Positions 7,892-17,478 are shown, counted from the stretch's first letter. The stretch is DNA of 51,439 bases from CAZRRV01 sp964602735 (GCA_964602735.1 CAZRRV010000006.1:1-51439); one strand, 5' to 3'. Program-made: numbers and translations. Notes: generated from the sequence alone by a model not told the origin.

Positions 7892-8689
7892 CTATTTTTC
7901 TCCCCAGTCGGTATCGTCGTCTTTTTCCGCGGGCGGAAGCAGACCGAGCTCGCGCCGCTTTTCGATGTCGTCATCGGGATGCTCTTTATAATAAGGCTCA
8001 ATCATAAACTTAACCACCATCGGGAAACAGATAAACTGAATAATATACGATCGCAGAGCGGGGATAATGCCGATAAACAGCAGAAGTAAAATCGGCAGGG
8101 CGAAGAATCCGCCGAACCACGCGATAACAAACAGAAGCGCGTACAGAACGAACAGAATCAGCGCGGTCAGAAAATTCCGCTTCAATCCGGAAATCGCCAG
8201 CAGGAAAGAATTTCTGTAAATCTTGCCGAGTTTAAGCGTGAATGTAATCATAAGCGAATAACGGTAAAATCCTGAAAATATGAACAGAATCGCGACCACC
8301 ATTGATATTCCGAACCCGATCACGCCGAACACGGAACGCTGACGCATAAAAAAATACAAATCGAACACCAGCACCGCCGCGGTTACAAGGTCGATAATGC
8401 CCATCGGCAGGGCCTGTTTCCAGTTTTTCTTTATGGTTTCGAAAAAATCGGATGTTCCGAAATGGTGACGGTCGCGGGCAATCATACGGGTGACATACGT
8501 TAACCCCGCCTGCGCAAGTCCGATTGTAACTACCGGCAGTGACAGCAGAACCGTCCACAGATTTACCACCATCAGTTTCCAGAAATTCCTTCCGAATAAC
8601 TCGAAAAATCTGAAAAACGGTTTTTTCTCGGGTTCGTTCTTCGATACGCCGGGACCGGGGCGATCGTAATTGCGGGAAAAAAGGCCCAT
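7892..8689 (-). CDS. DUF624 (YesL-like) membrane protein
   Basis: A 265-residue protein with the DUF624 pattern: an N-terminal RFFELFGRNFWKLMVVNLW segment followed by LPVVTIG and AGLTYV, then about five further hydrophobic segments and an acidic C-terminal tail. Family members often sit with sugar-uptake genes, but their molecular function is not established. The ATG overlaps the stop of the upstream gene (TAATG), so this is the last gene of a translationally coupled set that starts with the Na/Pi cotransporter. Confidence 0.85.
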   Translation of the reverse strand: MGLFSRNYDRPGPGVSKNEPEKKPFFRFFELFGRNFWKLMVVNLWTVLLSLPVVTIGLAQAGLTYVTRMIARDRHHFGTSDFFETIKKNWKQALPMGIIDLVTAAVLVFDLYFFMRQRSVFGVIGFGISMVVAILFIFSGFYRYSLMITFTLKLGKIYRNSFLLAISGLKRNFLTALILFVLYALLFVIAWFGGFFALPILLLLFIGIIPALRSYIIQFICFPMVVKFMIEPYYKEHPDDDIEKRRELGLLPPAEKDDDTDWGEK

Positions 8690-9384
8690 TACTTACTGCT
8701 CTCCTTCTTCTTTTTGTACATCATTTTCGAAAAATCCAATTCGTTATACGCCTGCCCGTAACGGAACGCGAGTTGCGTTAAAAGCGGAATAATCAAGAAC
8801 ACCGCGCCGGTACACACCGCCGCCGGAACCGAATACCGGTTGCCCGAAAGCGACAGGATCATCCGCAAAAGCGGGACAAACACGCCATTGCAAACCAAAT
8901 ACACTGGCATTGCCGCCTCGATATGCCTGGCGGTGGCGATTACAAACGCTATCCATGATGCAAACGCGGGTATCGCCGCCAGAAATCCCACCGTAATACC
9001 GCGGTGCAATCCCGTGCCCTCTTTCCTCGCCTTCATTCCCGATTTGCCGAGCAGCGACGCGAAAAGGGTAAACATCATAAACACCGCCACTCCCTCGGTG
9101 ATGACGCCGTCGGCTATTTTCGCGGCAAGGGGAAGTTCGCTGCGCCGGTACGATACCGCTATATCGTCACCTTCGGGCGGTTTGTAAGCGGATTTATCGT
9201 CGAAATGCTGTATCTCCGAAAGGGTGTATTCCCCGTCTTGCAGGCGGTATATCATCGCGGTGTCTTCCTTTGTAAACATAAATGTAAAAATCACCGCGAG
9301 CAACAGATATATAAACAGCACGGATACCCCGCATAACACCATGCGGCCGAAAACGCCCAACGCTTCTTTTATGCTTTGTTTCAC
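8689..9384 (-). CDS. membrane protein of unknown function
   Basis: A 231-residue protein I do not recognise. It has a membrane segment near residues 14-36, a soluble loop of about 60 residues, then four more hydrophobic segments and a Lys-rich C-terminus. The GTG start overlaps the stop of the Na/Pi cotransporter gene and its stop overlaps the DUF624 start, so all three are translationally coupled. This suggests a shared membrane-related role, but nothing in the sequence identifies it. Confidence 0.8.
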   Translation of the reverse strand: MKQSIKEALGVFGRMVLCGVSVLFIYLLLAVIFTFMFTKEDTAMIYRLQDGEYTLSEIQHFDDKSAYKPPEGDDIAVSYRRSELPLAAKIADGVITEGVAVFMMFTLFASLLGKSGMKARKEGTGLHRGITVGFLAAIPAFASWIAFVIATARHIEAAMPVYLVCNGVFVPLLRMILSLSGNRYSVPAAVCTGAVFLIIPLLTQLAFRYGQAYNELDFSKMMYKKKKESSK

Positions 9385-11099
9385 GGTTCCGCCCCCCAGT
9401 CGGTTCCCGCGGGCAGCGAGTAGCGCTCCTTAAAAGCTCCGTACTGCTCTTTGAACTCCGGATTTTCGGTTTTCATATCCTCAAGGTATTCATGGGTAAG
9501 AAAACTGTCATTATCCAGTTCTATGGTGGCTACGGCGATGTTCGAACAGTGATCGGACACGCGTTCGATGTTGTTAAGCATATCGGAAAGCACAAACCCG
9601 GTTTCGATTGTGCACAGACCGTGCCTCAGCCGCTCGATATGCCGCGATTTCATTTTGGATGTGAGCCTGTCGATAACCTGTTCGAGAGGTTCGACGGTTT
9701 TGGCAAGAGGTATGTCGCCGTTTACGAACGAATCGCGCGAACGGGAAAGTATATCGTCGAGCGCCCGGTGAAGAACCGCTATTTCATTGCCGGCGGATTC
9801 CGAAAATTTTATGTTTTTTTCGTTTATTTCGTTCGCCGTTCGCAACAGATTTACCGCGTGGTCGCCGATTCGCTCAAAATCCCCGATGGTGTGGAGCATA
9901 AGCGATACCTTTTCTCCCTCTTTCCGCGAAAGTTCAAGCGCCGAGATTTTTACCAGCGAAGTGCCCAAAAAGTCTTCGTATTTATCGATTTGCACTTCGG
10001 TCGCGTCGATATGTTCGGCAGATTCGGCATTGTAGTTTTCGCATATATCCATCGCGAGACGCATATTCTGTATCGCCATATCGGCCATTTCGCAGGTTTT
10101 TTGGAAACATTCCGAAATTGCGAGCGAGGGAATGCCGAGCAGCCGTTCGTCGATGAACCCGTTCTGTTCGCCGGGCTCGCGGCGGTCGGGCACCATAAGG
10201 CGCGAAAATTTTTCAAGCAGTTTCGTAAACGGCAGCAGTACTGCGGTGTTCACTATGTTGAAAACGGAATGAAAAACGGCGATTGTAAAGGGGTTTGCGG
10301 TTTTTTGCATAAACGGCAGCGGCACAATCGCCCCCACGCCGTAAAGCACCGCCATAGACAGCACGGCTCCGATAATATTTATCGTTATATTTACAACCGC
10401 CACCCGTTTTGCGGGCTTGTTGGCGCCGATACATGAAATCAGCGCCGTAACGCAGGTGCCGATGTTAAGCCCCAGTATGATCGGTATCGCCATTGAAAAA
10501 GTAAGGTTGCCGGAAAGCGAGAGCGCCTGTAAAATACCTATCGAGGCGGCGGAACTTTGGATTATGCCGGTGAACACCGTGCCGACAAGCACGCCCGCAA
10601 ACGGGTTGTCGAACATTGTAAGCATATCGCGGAAACGGGGCATTTCACTCAGCGGCTCTACCGCGCCGCTCATCTGCTCCATTCCGAACATCAGCACCGC
10701 GAACCCGAGGAATATCGAGCCGATGTCTTTCTTTTTCGGTTTCCCCGTGACGGCGAAAAGCAGAATCCCCACAAACGCCATTATCCCGGCTATGTTGGCG
10801 GGTTTCAAAAGCGCCAGAAAGAAATTATCGTTTTTCAGGGCGGAAAGGCTGGTGATCCACGCCGTTACCGTTGTGCCTATATTCGCGCCGAATATTACGG
10901 GAATCGTTTGCGCGAATTCCATAATGCCGGAATTCACAAGGCCCACCAGCATTACCGTCGTAGCCGACGACGACTGCACGGCGACGGTTATCCCCGCTCC
11001 CAGGAGGATGCCGGTAAACGGGTTCGAAGTTACGGTGTTAAGCATTCGTTCAAGCTTTCCGCCCGCCATTTTTTTAAGCGCGCCCGACATTATGTTCAT
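9381..11099 (-). CDS. Na+/phosphate cotransporter family protein with C-terminal PhoU-like domain
   Basis: The membrane half contains the duplicated QSS motifs of this family: VAVQSSSATTVMLVGLV near the N-terminus and IIQSSAASIGILQ in the second half, each followed by a GxNIGT motif. The last 230 residues are a helical PhoU-like domain that includes HTIGDFERIGDHAVNL. Coordinates use the first canonical ATG. The family, however, begins about 20 residues earlier, and the DNA upstream does encode the missing first helix (LCGVAFFLFG) back to 11162. There the only start candidate with a good binding site (AAGGAAGG, 8 bases) is an ATA codon. The gene lies 57 bases downstream of thrS. Confidence 0.93.
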   Translation of the reverse strand: MNIMSGALKKMAGGKLERMLNTVTSNPFTGILLGAGITVAVQSSSATTVMLVGLVNSGIMEFAQTIPVIFGANIGTTVTAWITSLSALKNDNFFLALLKPANIAGIMAFVGILLFAVTGKPKKKDIGSIFLGFAVLMFGMEQMSGAVEPLSEMPRFRDMLTMFDNPFAGVLVGTVFTGIIQSSAASIGILQALSLSGNLTFSMAIPIILGLNIGTCVTALISCIGANKPAKRVAVVNITINIIGAVLSMAVLYGVGAIVPLPFMQKTANPFTIAVFHSVFNIVNTAVLLPFTKLLEKFSRLMVPDRREPGEQNGFIDERLLGIPSLAISECFQKTCEMADMAIQNMRLAMDICENYNAESAEHIDATEVQIDKYEDFLGTSLVKISALELSRKEGEKVSLMLHTIGDFERIGDHAVNLLRTANEINEKNIKFSESAGNEIAVLHRALDDILSRSRDSFVNGDIPLAKTVEPLEQVIDRLTSKMKSRHIERLRHGLCTIETGFVLSDMLNNIERVSDHCSNIAVATIELDNDSFLTHEYLEDMKTENPEFKEQYGAFKERYSLPAGTDWGAEP

Positions 11100-11218
11100 T
11101 CCGAAAAGGAAAAACGCGACGCCGCAAAGCAGTTGAATTATACTGAAGACGATTACGCTTATAAATTAAACCTTCCTTCGTGTTATAACAGGTGCGGTGC
11201 CGGGGAGATTCAACCGCG

Positions 11219-13156
11219 TTACCATATCGCTTTCGAGTTTATATCGGCGAGAGCAGACTCCTTAAACCGTTCGAGGGTAAAGGTTCCGATGTCGCCAGCC
11301 GCGCGTTTGCGTACCGAAACCGTTCCGGCTTCCGCCTCTTTGTCTCCGATAATCAGAGAATAGGGGATTTTGCGCGACCCGGCCTCCCGGATTTTATAGC
11401 CTATTTTCTCGTTTCTGTCGTCGATCTCGACGCGGATACCGGCATTCGCGAGTTCGTCGCGGACTTTAACCGCCGCGTCAAAATGGCGGTCGGCTATCGG
11501 GAGTATTTTCACCTGCACGGGAGCCAGCCACAGCGGCATGGCGCCCGCGTATTTTTCGATAAGCAAAGCCAGAGTGCGCTCGTAACAGCCGATCGAAGTG
11601 CGGTGGATTATATACGGGTTTTTCTTTTTTCCGTCTTTGTCGGTATATTCCATACCGAATTTTTCCGCCAGCATCTGATCTATCTGCAGGGTTATCAGCG
11701 TATCTTCCTTGCCGTATACATTCTTTATCTGAATGTCGAGCTTCGGGCCATAAAACGCCGCTTCCCCCACGCCGACGCGATACGGAATATCAAGGTGCCG
11801 CAGGATGCGCTCCATTGCGCCCTGCGCCTCATTCCACTGCTCGGGCGTTCCTATGTACTTGTCTCTGTCGTTCGGATCCCACTGCGAAAATCTGTATGAA
11901 ACATCGTCGATAAGCCCCAGTGTTTTCAGCATAAAGTTGGCGAGTTCCAAACATCCCCGGAATTCGTCTTCAAGCTGTTCGGGGGTGCACATCAAATGCC
12001 CCTCGGATATCGTAAACTGCCGGCACCGTATCAGCCCGTGCATTTCCCCAGAATCCTCGTTGCGGAACAGTGTTGACGTTTCGTTGTATCGCAGAGGCAG
12101 ATCGCGGTAGGATCTCCCGCGGTTAAGATACGCCTGGTACTGGAACGGGCAGGTCATCGGGCGCAGAGCGTAAACCTCCCTGTCTTTCTCCTCGTCGCCC
12201 AAAACAAACATACCGTCTTTATAATGATCCCAATGCCCCGAAAGCTTATAAAGATCGCTTTTCGCCATATACGGCGTTTTGGTGAGCTGCCAACCTCTCC
12301 GCTGTTCCTCATCTTCCACAAACCGCTGAAGAATCTGGATTACCCGCGCCCCGTTCGGCAACAGCACGGGCAGACCCTGTCCTATGAGTTCGCTCGTGGT
12401 AAAATACTCGAGTTCCCGCCCCAGCCGGTTGTGATCGCGCTTTTTCGCGTCTTCTAGCCGCGCGAGATATTCCTCAAGCTGCGATGCTTTCGGATAAGCG
12501 GTACCGTATATTCTTGTCAGCATTTTGTTTTTTTCGTCGCCGCGCCAGTACGCGCCGGTCGCGCTCGTGAGTTTTACGGCCTTCACCGCACCGGTGGACA
12601 TCAAGTGCGGCCCCGCGCACAGATCGGTAAACTCGCCCTGCCTGTAAAAAGAAATCGGTTCGCCTTCTTTTATCGCTTCGACAAGCTCAACCTTATACGG
12701 CTCGTTCTTTTCGCGAAAATACTCCGCCGCCGCGCCGCGCTCCATGTAAAACCGCTCAATCGGAAGATTCTCCCCCGCGATATTTTTCATTTCGGTTTCA
12801 AGCCGCGCAAGAACGCCGTCGGTAACGGCAATTCCGGCGTCGATATCGTAATAAAACCCGTCGTCGACCGCCGGCCCTATCGACAGTTTCGCGTCGGGAT
12901 ACAGCCTTTTTACCGCCTGCGCCAGAATATGCGACGCCGTATGGCGGAACGCCCGCCGCCCGTCGGGATCGTCGAATGTAAGTATTTCGACGGTACATCC
13001 GTCGGAAAGTTCCGTACGCAAATCGCAAACTTTCCCTTCGATTTTCGCGGCGCAGGCGGATCTGCGCAACCCCTCACCGATCGATTTCGCCGCGTCCGCC
13101 GCGGTCGCGCCTTCTTCAAACTCTCTTACCGCCGTTCCGACAGTTATCCGTATCAT
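11219..13156 (-). CDS. thrS: threonyl-tRNA synthetase
   Basis: A 645-residue enzyme that charges tRNA-Thr. The order is TGS domain (about 1-60), editing domain with the HxxxH site HTASH, the class II catalytic core with MTCPFQ, and the C-terminal anticodon-binding domain (VQILPIADRH region). I chose the ATG at 13156 with GGGTG 6 bases upstream; a GTG at 13165 would add three residues and overlaps the binding site. A promoter lies at 13193-13221. I looked for a T-box leader in the 58 bases between promoter and start and there is no room for one. Confidence 0.97.
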   Translation of the reverse strand: MIRITVGTAVREFEEGATAADAAKSIGEGLRRSACAAKIEGKVCDLRTELSDGCTVEILTFDDPDGRRAFRHTASHILAQAVKRLYPDAKLSIGPAVDDGFYYDIDAGIAVTDGVLARLETEMKNIAGENLPIERFYMERGAAAEYFREKNEPYKVELVEAIKEGEPISFYRQGEFTDLCAGPHLMSTGAVKAVKLTSATGAYWRGDEKNKMLTRIYGTAYPKASQLEEYLARLEDAKKRDHNRLGRELEYFTTSELIGQGLPVLLPNGARVIQILQRFVEDEEQRRGWQLTKTPYMAKSDLYKLSGHWDHYKDGMFVLGDEEKDREVYALRPMTCPFQYQAYLNRGRSYRDLPLRYNETSTLFRNEDSGEMHGLIRCRQFTISEGHLMCTPEQLEDEFRGCLELANFMLKTLGLIDDVSYRFSQWDPNDRDKYIGTPEQWNEAQGAMERILRHLDIPYRVGVGEAAFYGPKLDIQIKNVYGKEDTLITLQIDQMLAEKFGMEYTDKDGKKKNPYIIHRTSIGCYERTLALLIEKYAGAMPLWLAPVQVKILPIADRHFDAAVKVRDELANAGIRVEIDDRNEKIGYKIREAGSRKIPYSLIIGDKEAEAGTVSVRKRAAGDIGTFTLERFKESALADINSKAIW

Positions 13157-13192
13157 TTTTTTCACCCGTTTCTTAAAAATAAATCTACGGCA

Positions 13193-13221
13193 ATATTACC
13201 ATATTTTTTCCCGCCCGTCAA
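13193..13221 (-). promoter_or_regulatory. promoter of thrS
   Basis: On the reverse strand TTGACG and TAATAT are separated by 17 bases, about 37 bases ahead of the thrS start. The leader is too short for a T-box, so thrS seems not to be controlled by the usual Gram-positive anticodon-sensing attenuation. Confidence 0.7.
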
Positions 13222-13300
13222 TCCGTCTGTCGCTTTTATACGCACAAAGCCCCGTACGGCAACATCCGAACACGAATTGCGCGACGGCCGGGCGCATTTC

Positions 13301-13369
13301 GGCGCCCGCACACGGTTGCAAACCGTGCGCGGCATACGCCGCCGGCCGCCGTCGCGGCCGGCGGGCGCC
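13301..13369. repeat. cloverleaf-like multi-hairpin element, copy A
   Basis: In the rsmE-thrS spacer, a 9-bp outer stem (GGCGCCCGC 13301-13309 with GCGGGCGCC 13361-13369) encloses three adjacent hairpins: 13311-13327 (7 bp, GCA loop), 13329-13342 (5 bp, ATAC loop) and 13343-13360 (7 bp, CGTC loop). Almost no base is left unpaired at the junction. The same layout occurs at 41187-41258. A competing hairpin (13289-13308) overlaps the left outer arm. It may act as an mRNA 3' structure, a terminator or a mobile palindromic repeat. Confidence 0.65.
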
Positions 13370-13414
13370 GAGCCACATCCCCCGCGCGCCACACAGACCG
13401 AAAGAATCAACCCG

Positions 13415-14140
13415 TCACGTCTGCATATTACCGCTTAACAGCATAACGACGCTCAATGCGGCGACAGGCGCGGTTTCGGCGCGCAGTATACGCGGCCCCA
13501 GGGTCACCGGAATGCCGCCCGCCGAAATAATCATGTCGGCTTCGGCGCGGTCGAACCCTCCCTCACATCCCGTTATTACGGCAATGTTTTCTCCCGCAAG
13601 GAATTTTATTTCATCCGGCGGGCACCCTCCGAGTTCGTAAAAGAACAGTGCTTTATCGTACCGCGGAAGACCCGCCGCAAGTTCGTTCAAGGTTATAACC
13701 GGCGTTACCTCGGGTATAATCCCGCGCCCGCTCTGCCCGGCGGCCTCGGCCGCTATTTTCCGGCGCCGGGTCTGTCGCCTGTCATCGTTTTCCCGATCGG
13801 GCCGGGAAACGCATCTTGCCGATAACACGGGACATATTACCGCGGCTCCGAGTTCCACGGCTTCGCGTATTACGCTGTCGAAAGCGTCCCCCTTGAGCAG
13901 GCTTGTGAACAGGGTTACTCTGTTACGCGGTTCGGTGGCGTTATCCTCCCGTTTTTCTATCGCAAGGGTAACTTTGTCGGGTTCTGCCGTTAAAATTCTG
14001 CAAAGATAATCGCCGCCCCGAGTGTCGCATACAACAATTCGCTCTCCAGGGCGCATACGCAGCGTTTTTGCTATATGGAAAGCATCTCCGCCCGTGATTA
14101 CGGGATCGTTTTCAAAATATTCCTTGAAAAATCTCGGCAT
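13415..14140 (-). CDS. rsmE: 16S rRNA m3U1498 methyltransferase
   Basis: A 241-residue SPOUT-class methyltransferase. The N-terminal PUA-like part is followed by the knotted SAM-binding domain, with ITGCEGGFDRAEAD and the diagnostic LGPRILRAETAPVAAL near the C-terminus. It would methylate U1498 in the decoding region of 16S rRNA. The ATG overlaps the stop of the upstream yfhO-like gene (TAATG), so the two are co-translated. Downstream lies the multi-hairpin element and then thrS. Confidence 0.95.
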   Translation of the reverse strand: MPRFFKEYFENDPVITGGDAFHIAKTLRMRPGERIVVCDTRGGDYLCRILTAEPDKVTLAIEKREDNATEPRNRVTLFTSLLKGDAFDSVIREAVELGAAVICPVLSARCVSRPDRENDDRRQTRRRKIAAEAAGQSGRGIIPEVTPVITLNELAAGLPRYDKALFFYELGGCPPDEIKFLAGENIAVITGCEGGFDRAEADMIISAGGIPVTLGPRILRAETAPVAALSVVMLLSGNMQT

Positions 14141-16782
14141 TACGGTCTGCTCCCGTCGCCGTTATCATTGTTTAAGAAAGAATCGTCGATGTTAAATCCG
14201 CCGAGCGCTTTCGCGTAATCTTCGGTAAAATCGTCGGAATGTTCGGTATAATCACCGAAATAGGCATTTTCCTCGGCCTCCGCATCGCTTTCGGCAAAGC
14301 TGTCGGCAATGTCATACGAACCCCAAAGTTCGCTCAGCTCCTCGCCTTCGGGGTACTCCACGGGCGCGTGATGTTTCTGTTTCCAGAACTTATACGCCAC
14401 AATGTACGCCGCGAACGCCGCCGCCGCTATAACCGTTACGGCAATTCCGGTATACAGCCCCGGCGTACGGTACACAAATTCGATATTGTTTAACCCCTCC
14501 GAAGCGGGAACCGCCATAAACCCCACATTCGCCCTGATCACCGGAACCGCCTTGCCGTTTACATAAGCGCTCCAGCCGCTCTCGTAAGGCACCGAAAAAA
14601 ACACCAGATTGTCAGACGCGAGGTTGATCGAACAGGTAAACCCGCGGTTGCCGCGAACAAAATCACTCGCGGCACTACCGCGCAGACGCGCACAGTCTTC
14701 TTTTACGGTATCATCGTCGAAATAAAGGTTTTCGGGCGTATCGTAATATTCCAGATAATCCGGGTCGTCAACCGCCATGTAATCGTCGCTTTCCGTAAGC
14801 GGCGGCAGAATATCGGCGTATTTTTCATAGTCGGCATCTTCCAGGAGCAGCGCTTTAAGCATCATATCGTCGCGTCTGTCGTCCCCGAACCGTTCACAAA
14901 TCGCTCTGTCCATCGAATAATCGTACACGAACCCCATCGGAATGTAATTATCGTTCGTATAAATCCTGAAATCGTTTTCGGTTTTATAATAATGATACCC
15001 CGGCATTTTCATATCGCCTTGCCGGTCTTCAAACTTTTCGCCGGTTAAACTGTCGTTAAGCAGATATTTTACCGAAAGCAGATTCCGTATCGCCGGTGTG
15101 TCGGTCGTCGGGCGGCTTGCCACGCCGCGTTCTTCTCCCACATATTCGTAAAATTCCGTCACCGAACCCGGAACAATCGAGTGGAAAGCGTTAATCGAGT
15201 ATAAATTCAAAAACATTCCGGTGTTATCGACCCCGTCGTAAACATCGACCCTGAAAGTTTTGTCATCCTGTCCCAAGTCGAGTTCGCCCTCGATAAGCTG
15301 GTTTATCATAACATTATTCGTATGCGAATGCTGTTTCCCGCTGCCTATAAAGAAGCACCCGTACAGCACCGAAATCCCGCAGGTTATCGCCGTGGCGTAG
15401 GATACAAACCGCGACGGATCTTTGCGCAGGGAGCGCAGCAAAATTTTAAGTATAACAAGCGACGCAAGCGCTATCCCGCAGGTGACCCAGTACCGCATGA
15501 TATATGTCGGATCGGTCGGGTCGGTGAACAGCCCCCATTTCGTAACCCTGCCGTTTTCCATCTCGCTCGGGAAAAATCCCACAACGAGGGTTACGGCGAG
15601 GGTTATACCGAAACTCCAGCGGAACGCGCTGTCCCAACTTACCGAGCGATCGTCGATTGCCTGCGCCGTCGCCACGCACATAATTAAAATCGGCATATAG
15701 AACCAGCGCGCGTAATACGCCGAGTTAAACATATAAAACGCGCTGTTCAGTACCGGCACCAGCGCCATAAACGCCGACACACAGATAACCCGCCTTGCCC
15801 AGTGACCTTTTTTCGCCTGAAGGAACGCTATGACCCCGGTCATCCCGAAGAGCGGCAACCACCCGCCGAGGCTCGACCACTTAACATCCGCCCCGGGGAA
15901 AAATACCGGCCTGGCCGGAATATCCGGCGGGAAGAAGAAACATTGCAGAATATTGGCGAATATCTGCTCCTTACCGTATAAAAGCGCGTTCCACCCGTAC
16001 GAAAAACTTGAAAGTCTTTCGTTTTGTATCACGGAATAAAACGATGGCAACAGTATAAATGCCGCCATGGCGACCCCCGCCGCCGCCTCGAAAAGCATGG
16101 CGAAAAAGCGCGGCAGAGTTTGTTTCCACCTTCCTCCCGCCGTGCGGATCATCCAGTATATTACGGTGAACACAACCATTCCGAAAAAGAAGAAATAATT
16201 TGAAAGCGCGGTTAAAAATACCATGACAGCGAAAAATCCGCGCTTGTTTTCGGCAATAAAAAGTTCGAGGCTGAGCAGCAGCAACGGAAAATAAATTATC
16301 GCCTCATGGAAATGGTTGAAAAATATGTTATAAACCGAAAAGCCGGAAAACGCGTATAAAATCGAGCAAAGCATCGCCGTTGCGGGTTTGTATGTGAACC
16401 GGCGTATGTAAAGGTACGAGGTAAGCGCGGCGCAGGCGAATTTCAATATAAGCAGTGGGCCCATAAGATGCGGCACCGCCGCGCTCGGAAACGGTATCGT
16501 AAGCCAGAAAAACGGGCTGCCGAGAAGATAAAAGCTGTACGAGCCGATAAAATTTACCCCGAGATCGGTATTCCAGTTCCAGAATATATCGCCTTTTCGT
16601 ATGGCGTCGTGGCACATTCTGTAAAACGGTATCTGCTGAACATTGAAATCCCCGTAAAATAAAAAATACCCGCGATCCGAGAATATAAACGGCAGGAACA
16701 TAAGCCCCGCCGCAAGCAACGCGGTTAAAAAAGTTTGCAGATAAAGCTCTTTCCCCTTCTTCAGCGGCCGGTCGTTTGCCAT
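14140..16782 (-). CDS. YfhO-family membrane glycosyltransferase-like protein
   Basis: An 880-residue protein with about 12-14 membrane segments in the N-terminal 500 residues, a large extracytoplasmic region, a final membrane segment near residue 790 and an acidic cytoplasmic tail. The start has the YfhO pattern, with FYGDFNVQQIPFY and LGVNFIGSYSFY after the first helix. YfhO proteins are GT-C type enzymes; the Bacillus homologue takes part in sugar decoration of lipoteichoic acid. The ATG at 16782 is preceded by GGGGGAGG, whereas the frame is open further upstream through the promoter, which is not coding. It has a strong divergent promoter at 16813-16841. Confidence 0.88.
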   Translation of the reverse strand: MANDRPLKKGKELYLQTFLTALLAAGLMFLPFIFSDRGYFLFYGDFNVQQIPFYRMCHDAIRKGDIFWNWNTDLGVNFIGSYSFYLLGSPFFWLTIPFPSAAVPHLMGPLLILKFACAALTSYLYIRRFTYKPATAMLCSILYAFSGFSVYNIFFNHFHEAIIYFPLLLLSLELFIAENKRGFFAVMVFLTALSNYFFFFGMVVFTVIYWMIRTAGGRWKQTLPRFFAMLFEAAAGVAMAAFILLPSFYSVIQNERLSSFSYGWNALLYGKEQIFANILQCFFFPPDIPARPVFFPGADVKWSSLGGWLPLFGMTGVIAFLQAKKGHWARRVICVSAFMALVPVLNSAFYMFNSAYYARWFYMPILIMCVATAQAIDDRSVSWDSAFRWSFGITLAVTLVVGFFPSEMENGRVTKWGLFTDPTDPTYIMRYWVTCGIALASLVILKILLRSLRKDPSRFVSYATAITCGISVLYGCFFIGSGKQHSHTNNVMINQLIEGELDLGQDDKTFRVDVYDGVDNTGMFLNLYSINAFHSIVPGSVTEFYEYVGEERGVASRPTTDTPAIRNLLSVKYLLNDSLTGEKFEDRQGDMKMPGYHYYKTENDFRIYTNDNYIPMGFVYDYSMDRAICERFGDDRRDDMMLKALLLEDADYEKYADILPPLTESDDYMAVDDPDYLEYYDTPENLYFDDDTVKEDCARLRGSAASDFVRGNRGFTCSINLASDNLVFFSVPYESGWSAYVNGKAVPVIRANVGFMAVPASEGLNNIEFVYRTPGLYTGIAVTVIAAAAFAAYIVAYKFWKQKHHAPVEYPEGEELSELWGSYDIADSFAESDAEAEENAYFGDYTEHSDDFTEDYAKALGGFNIDDSFLNNDNGDGSRP

Positions 16783-16807
16783 TTTGTGCCTCCCCCGTAA
16801 AAACATA

Positions 16808-16835
16808 TTGCCATTATAGCATTTTATGATATAAT
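16808..16835 (+). promoter_or_regulatory. promoter of the YfbR-like gene
   Basis: TTGCCA (16808-16813) and TATAAT (16830-16835) are 16 bases apart, about 43 bases before the ATG at 16879. It occupies almost the same DNA as the leftward promoter at 16813-16841, so the polymerase cannot use both at once. Confidence 0.75.
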
Positions 16836-16841
16836 ATTCAA
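16813..16841 (-). promoter_or_regulatory. promoter of the yfhO-like/rsmE unit
   Basis: On the reverse strand TTGAAT and TATAAT are separated by 17 bases, about 31 bases ahead of the yfhO-like start. The -10 box of this promoter overlaps the -35 box of the rightward one and vice versa. Confidence 0.8.
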
Positions 16842-16878
16842 TGGAATTTTCTGTTGTAACGGAAAGCGGTGTGTCTGT

Positions 16879-17478
16879 ATGAGCCATTTTTTCGCAATGC
16901 TGTTTCGCATGCGCAATATCGATCGCTGGGCGCTTATGCGCAATATGTTCCGCGAGAATCTCACCGAACATTCGCTCGAAGTGGCGGTTATAGCCCATGC
17001 CCTCGCCGTAATACAGAACAAACGGTTCGGCTGCGATTACGACACGGGGAAGGTGGCCGTGGCGGCGCTGTTCCACGATGTACCCGAAATAATAACCGGC
17101 GACCTGCCCACCCCCGTGAAATATTACAACGAGGAGATAAAAACCGATTATAAAAAAATCGAGTCCGAGGCGAAAGAGAGCCTGCTGGCTCTGCTGCCCG
17201 ACGATCTTCGCGGCGAGTACGCCGAGTGCTTTACACCCGACGCGGAAATCCGCGAAATAGTTCACGCCGCGGATAAAATTCAGGCGCTGATAAAATGCCG
17301 CGACGAGCTCAACCTCGGCAACGGGGATTTTTCGTCCGCCGAAAAATCACTCTCCGCCGCCGTAAACGCTCTTACGCTCCCCGCCGCAAAAGTATTTATA
17401 AATGAATTCGCGCCGAGTTTCGCGCTCCCTCTCGATTCTCAAACATCCGGGGTGCGCTCAAATCGGCGCGGAAAATAA
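16879..17478 (+). CDS. HD-domain 5'-deoxynucleotidase, YfbR-like
   Basis: A 199-residue phosphohydrolase that follows E. coli YfbR closely from the N-terminus (SHFFAMLFRM, DRWALMRN, ENLTEHSLEVA). Metal ligands are visible as His31, His66-Asp67 in the HD dyad, and the aspartate in HAADKIQAL near residue 137. YfbR removes phosphate from deoxynucleoside 5'-monophosphates in nucleotide pool control. The last 15 residues go beyond the family. The ribosome binding site is weak. It precedes the PIN-like gene by 27 bases. Confidence 0.92.
   Translation: MSHFFAMLFRMRNIDRWALMRNMFRENLTEHSLEVAVIAHALAVIQNKRFGCDYDTGKVAVAALFHDVPEIITGDLPTPVKYYNEEIKTDYKKIESEAKESLLALLPDDLRGEYAECFTPDAEIREIVHAADKIQALIKCRDELNLGNGDFSSAEKSLSAAVNALTLPAAKVFINEFAPSFALPLDSQTSGVRSNRRGK

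Noticed and set aside
9492..10436. 314-codon rightward open frame
   Set aside because: Antisense to the Na/Pi cotransporter gene, whose motifs are clear; the translation is Arg/His/Phe-rich without domain features.
13157..13300. T-box leader for thrS
   Set aside because: No T-box consensus is present and the promoter leaves only about 37 bases of leader.
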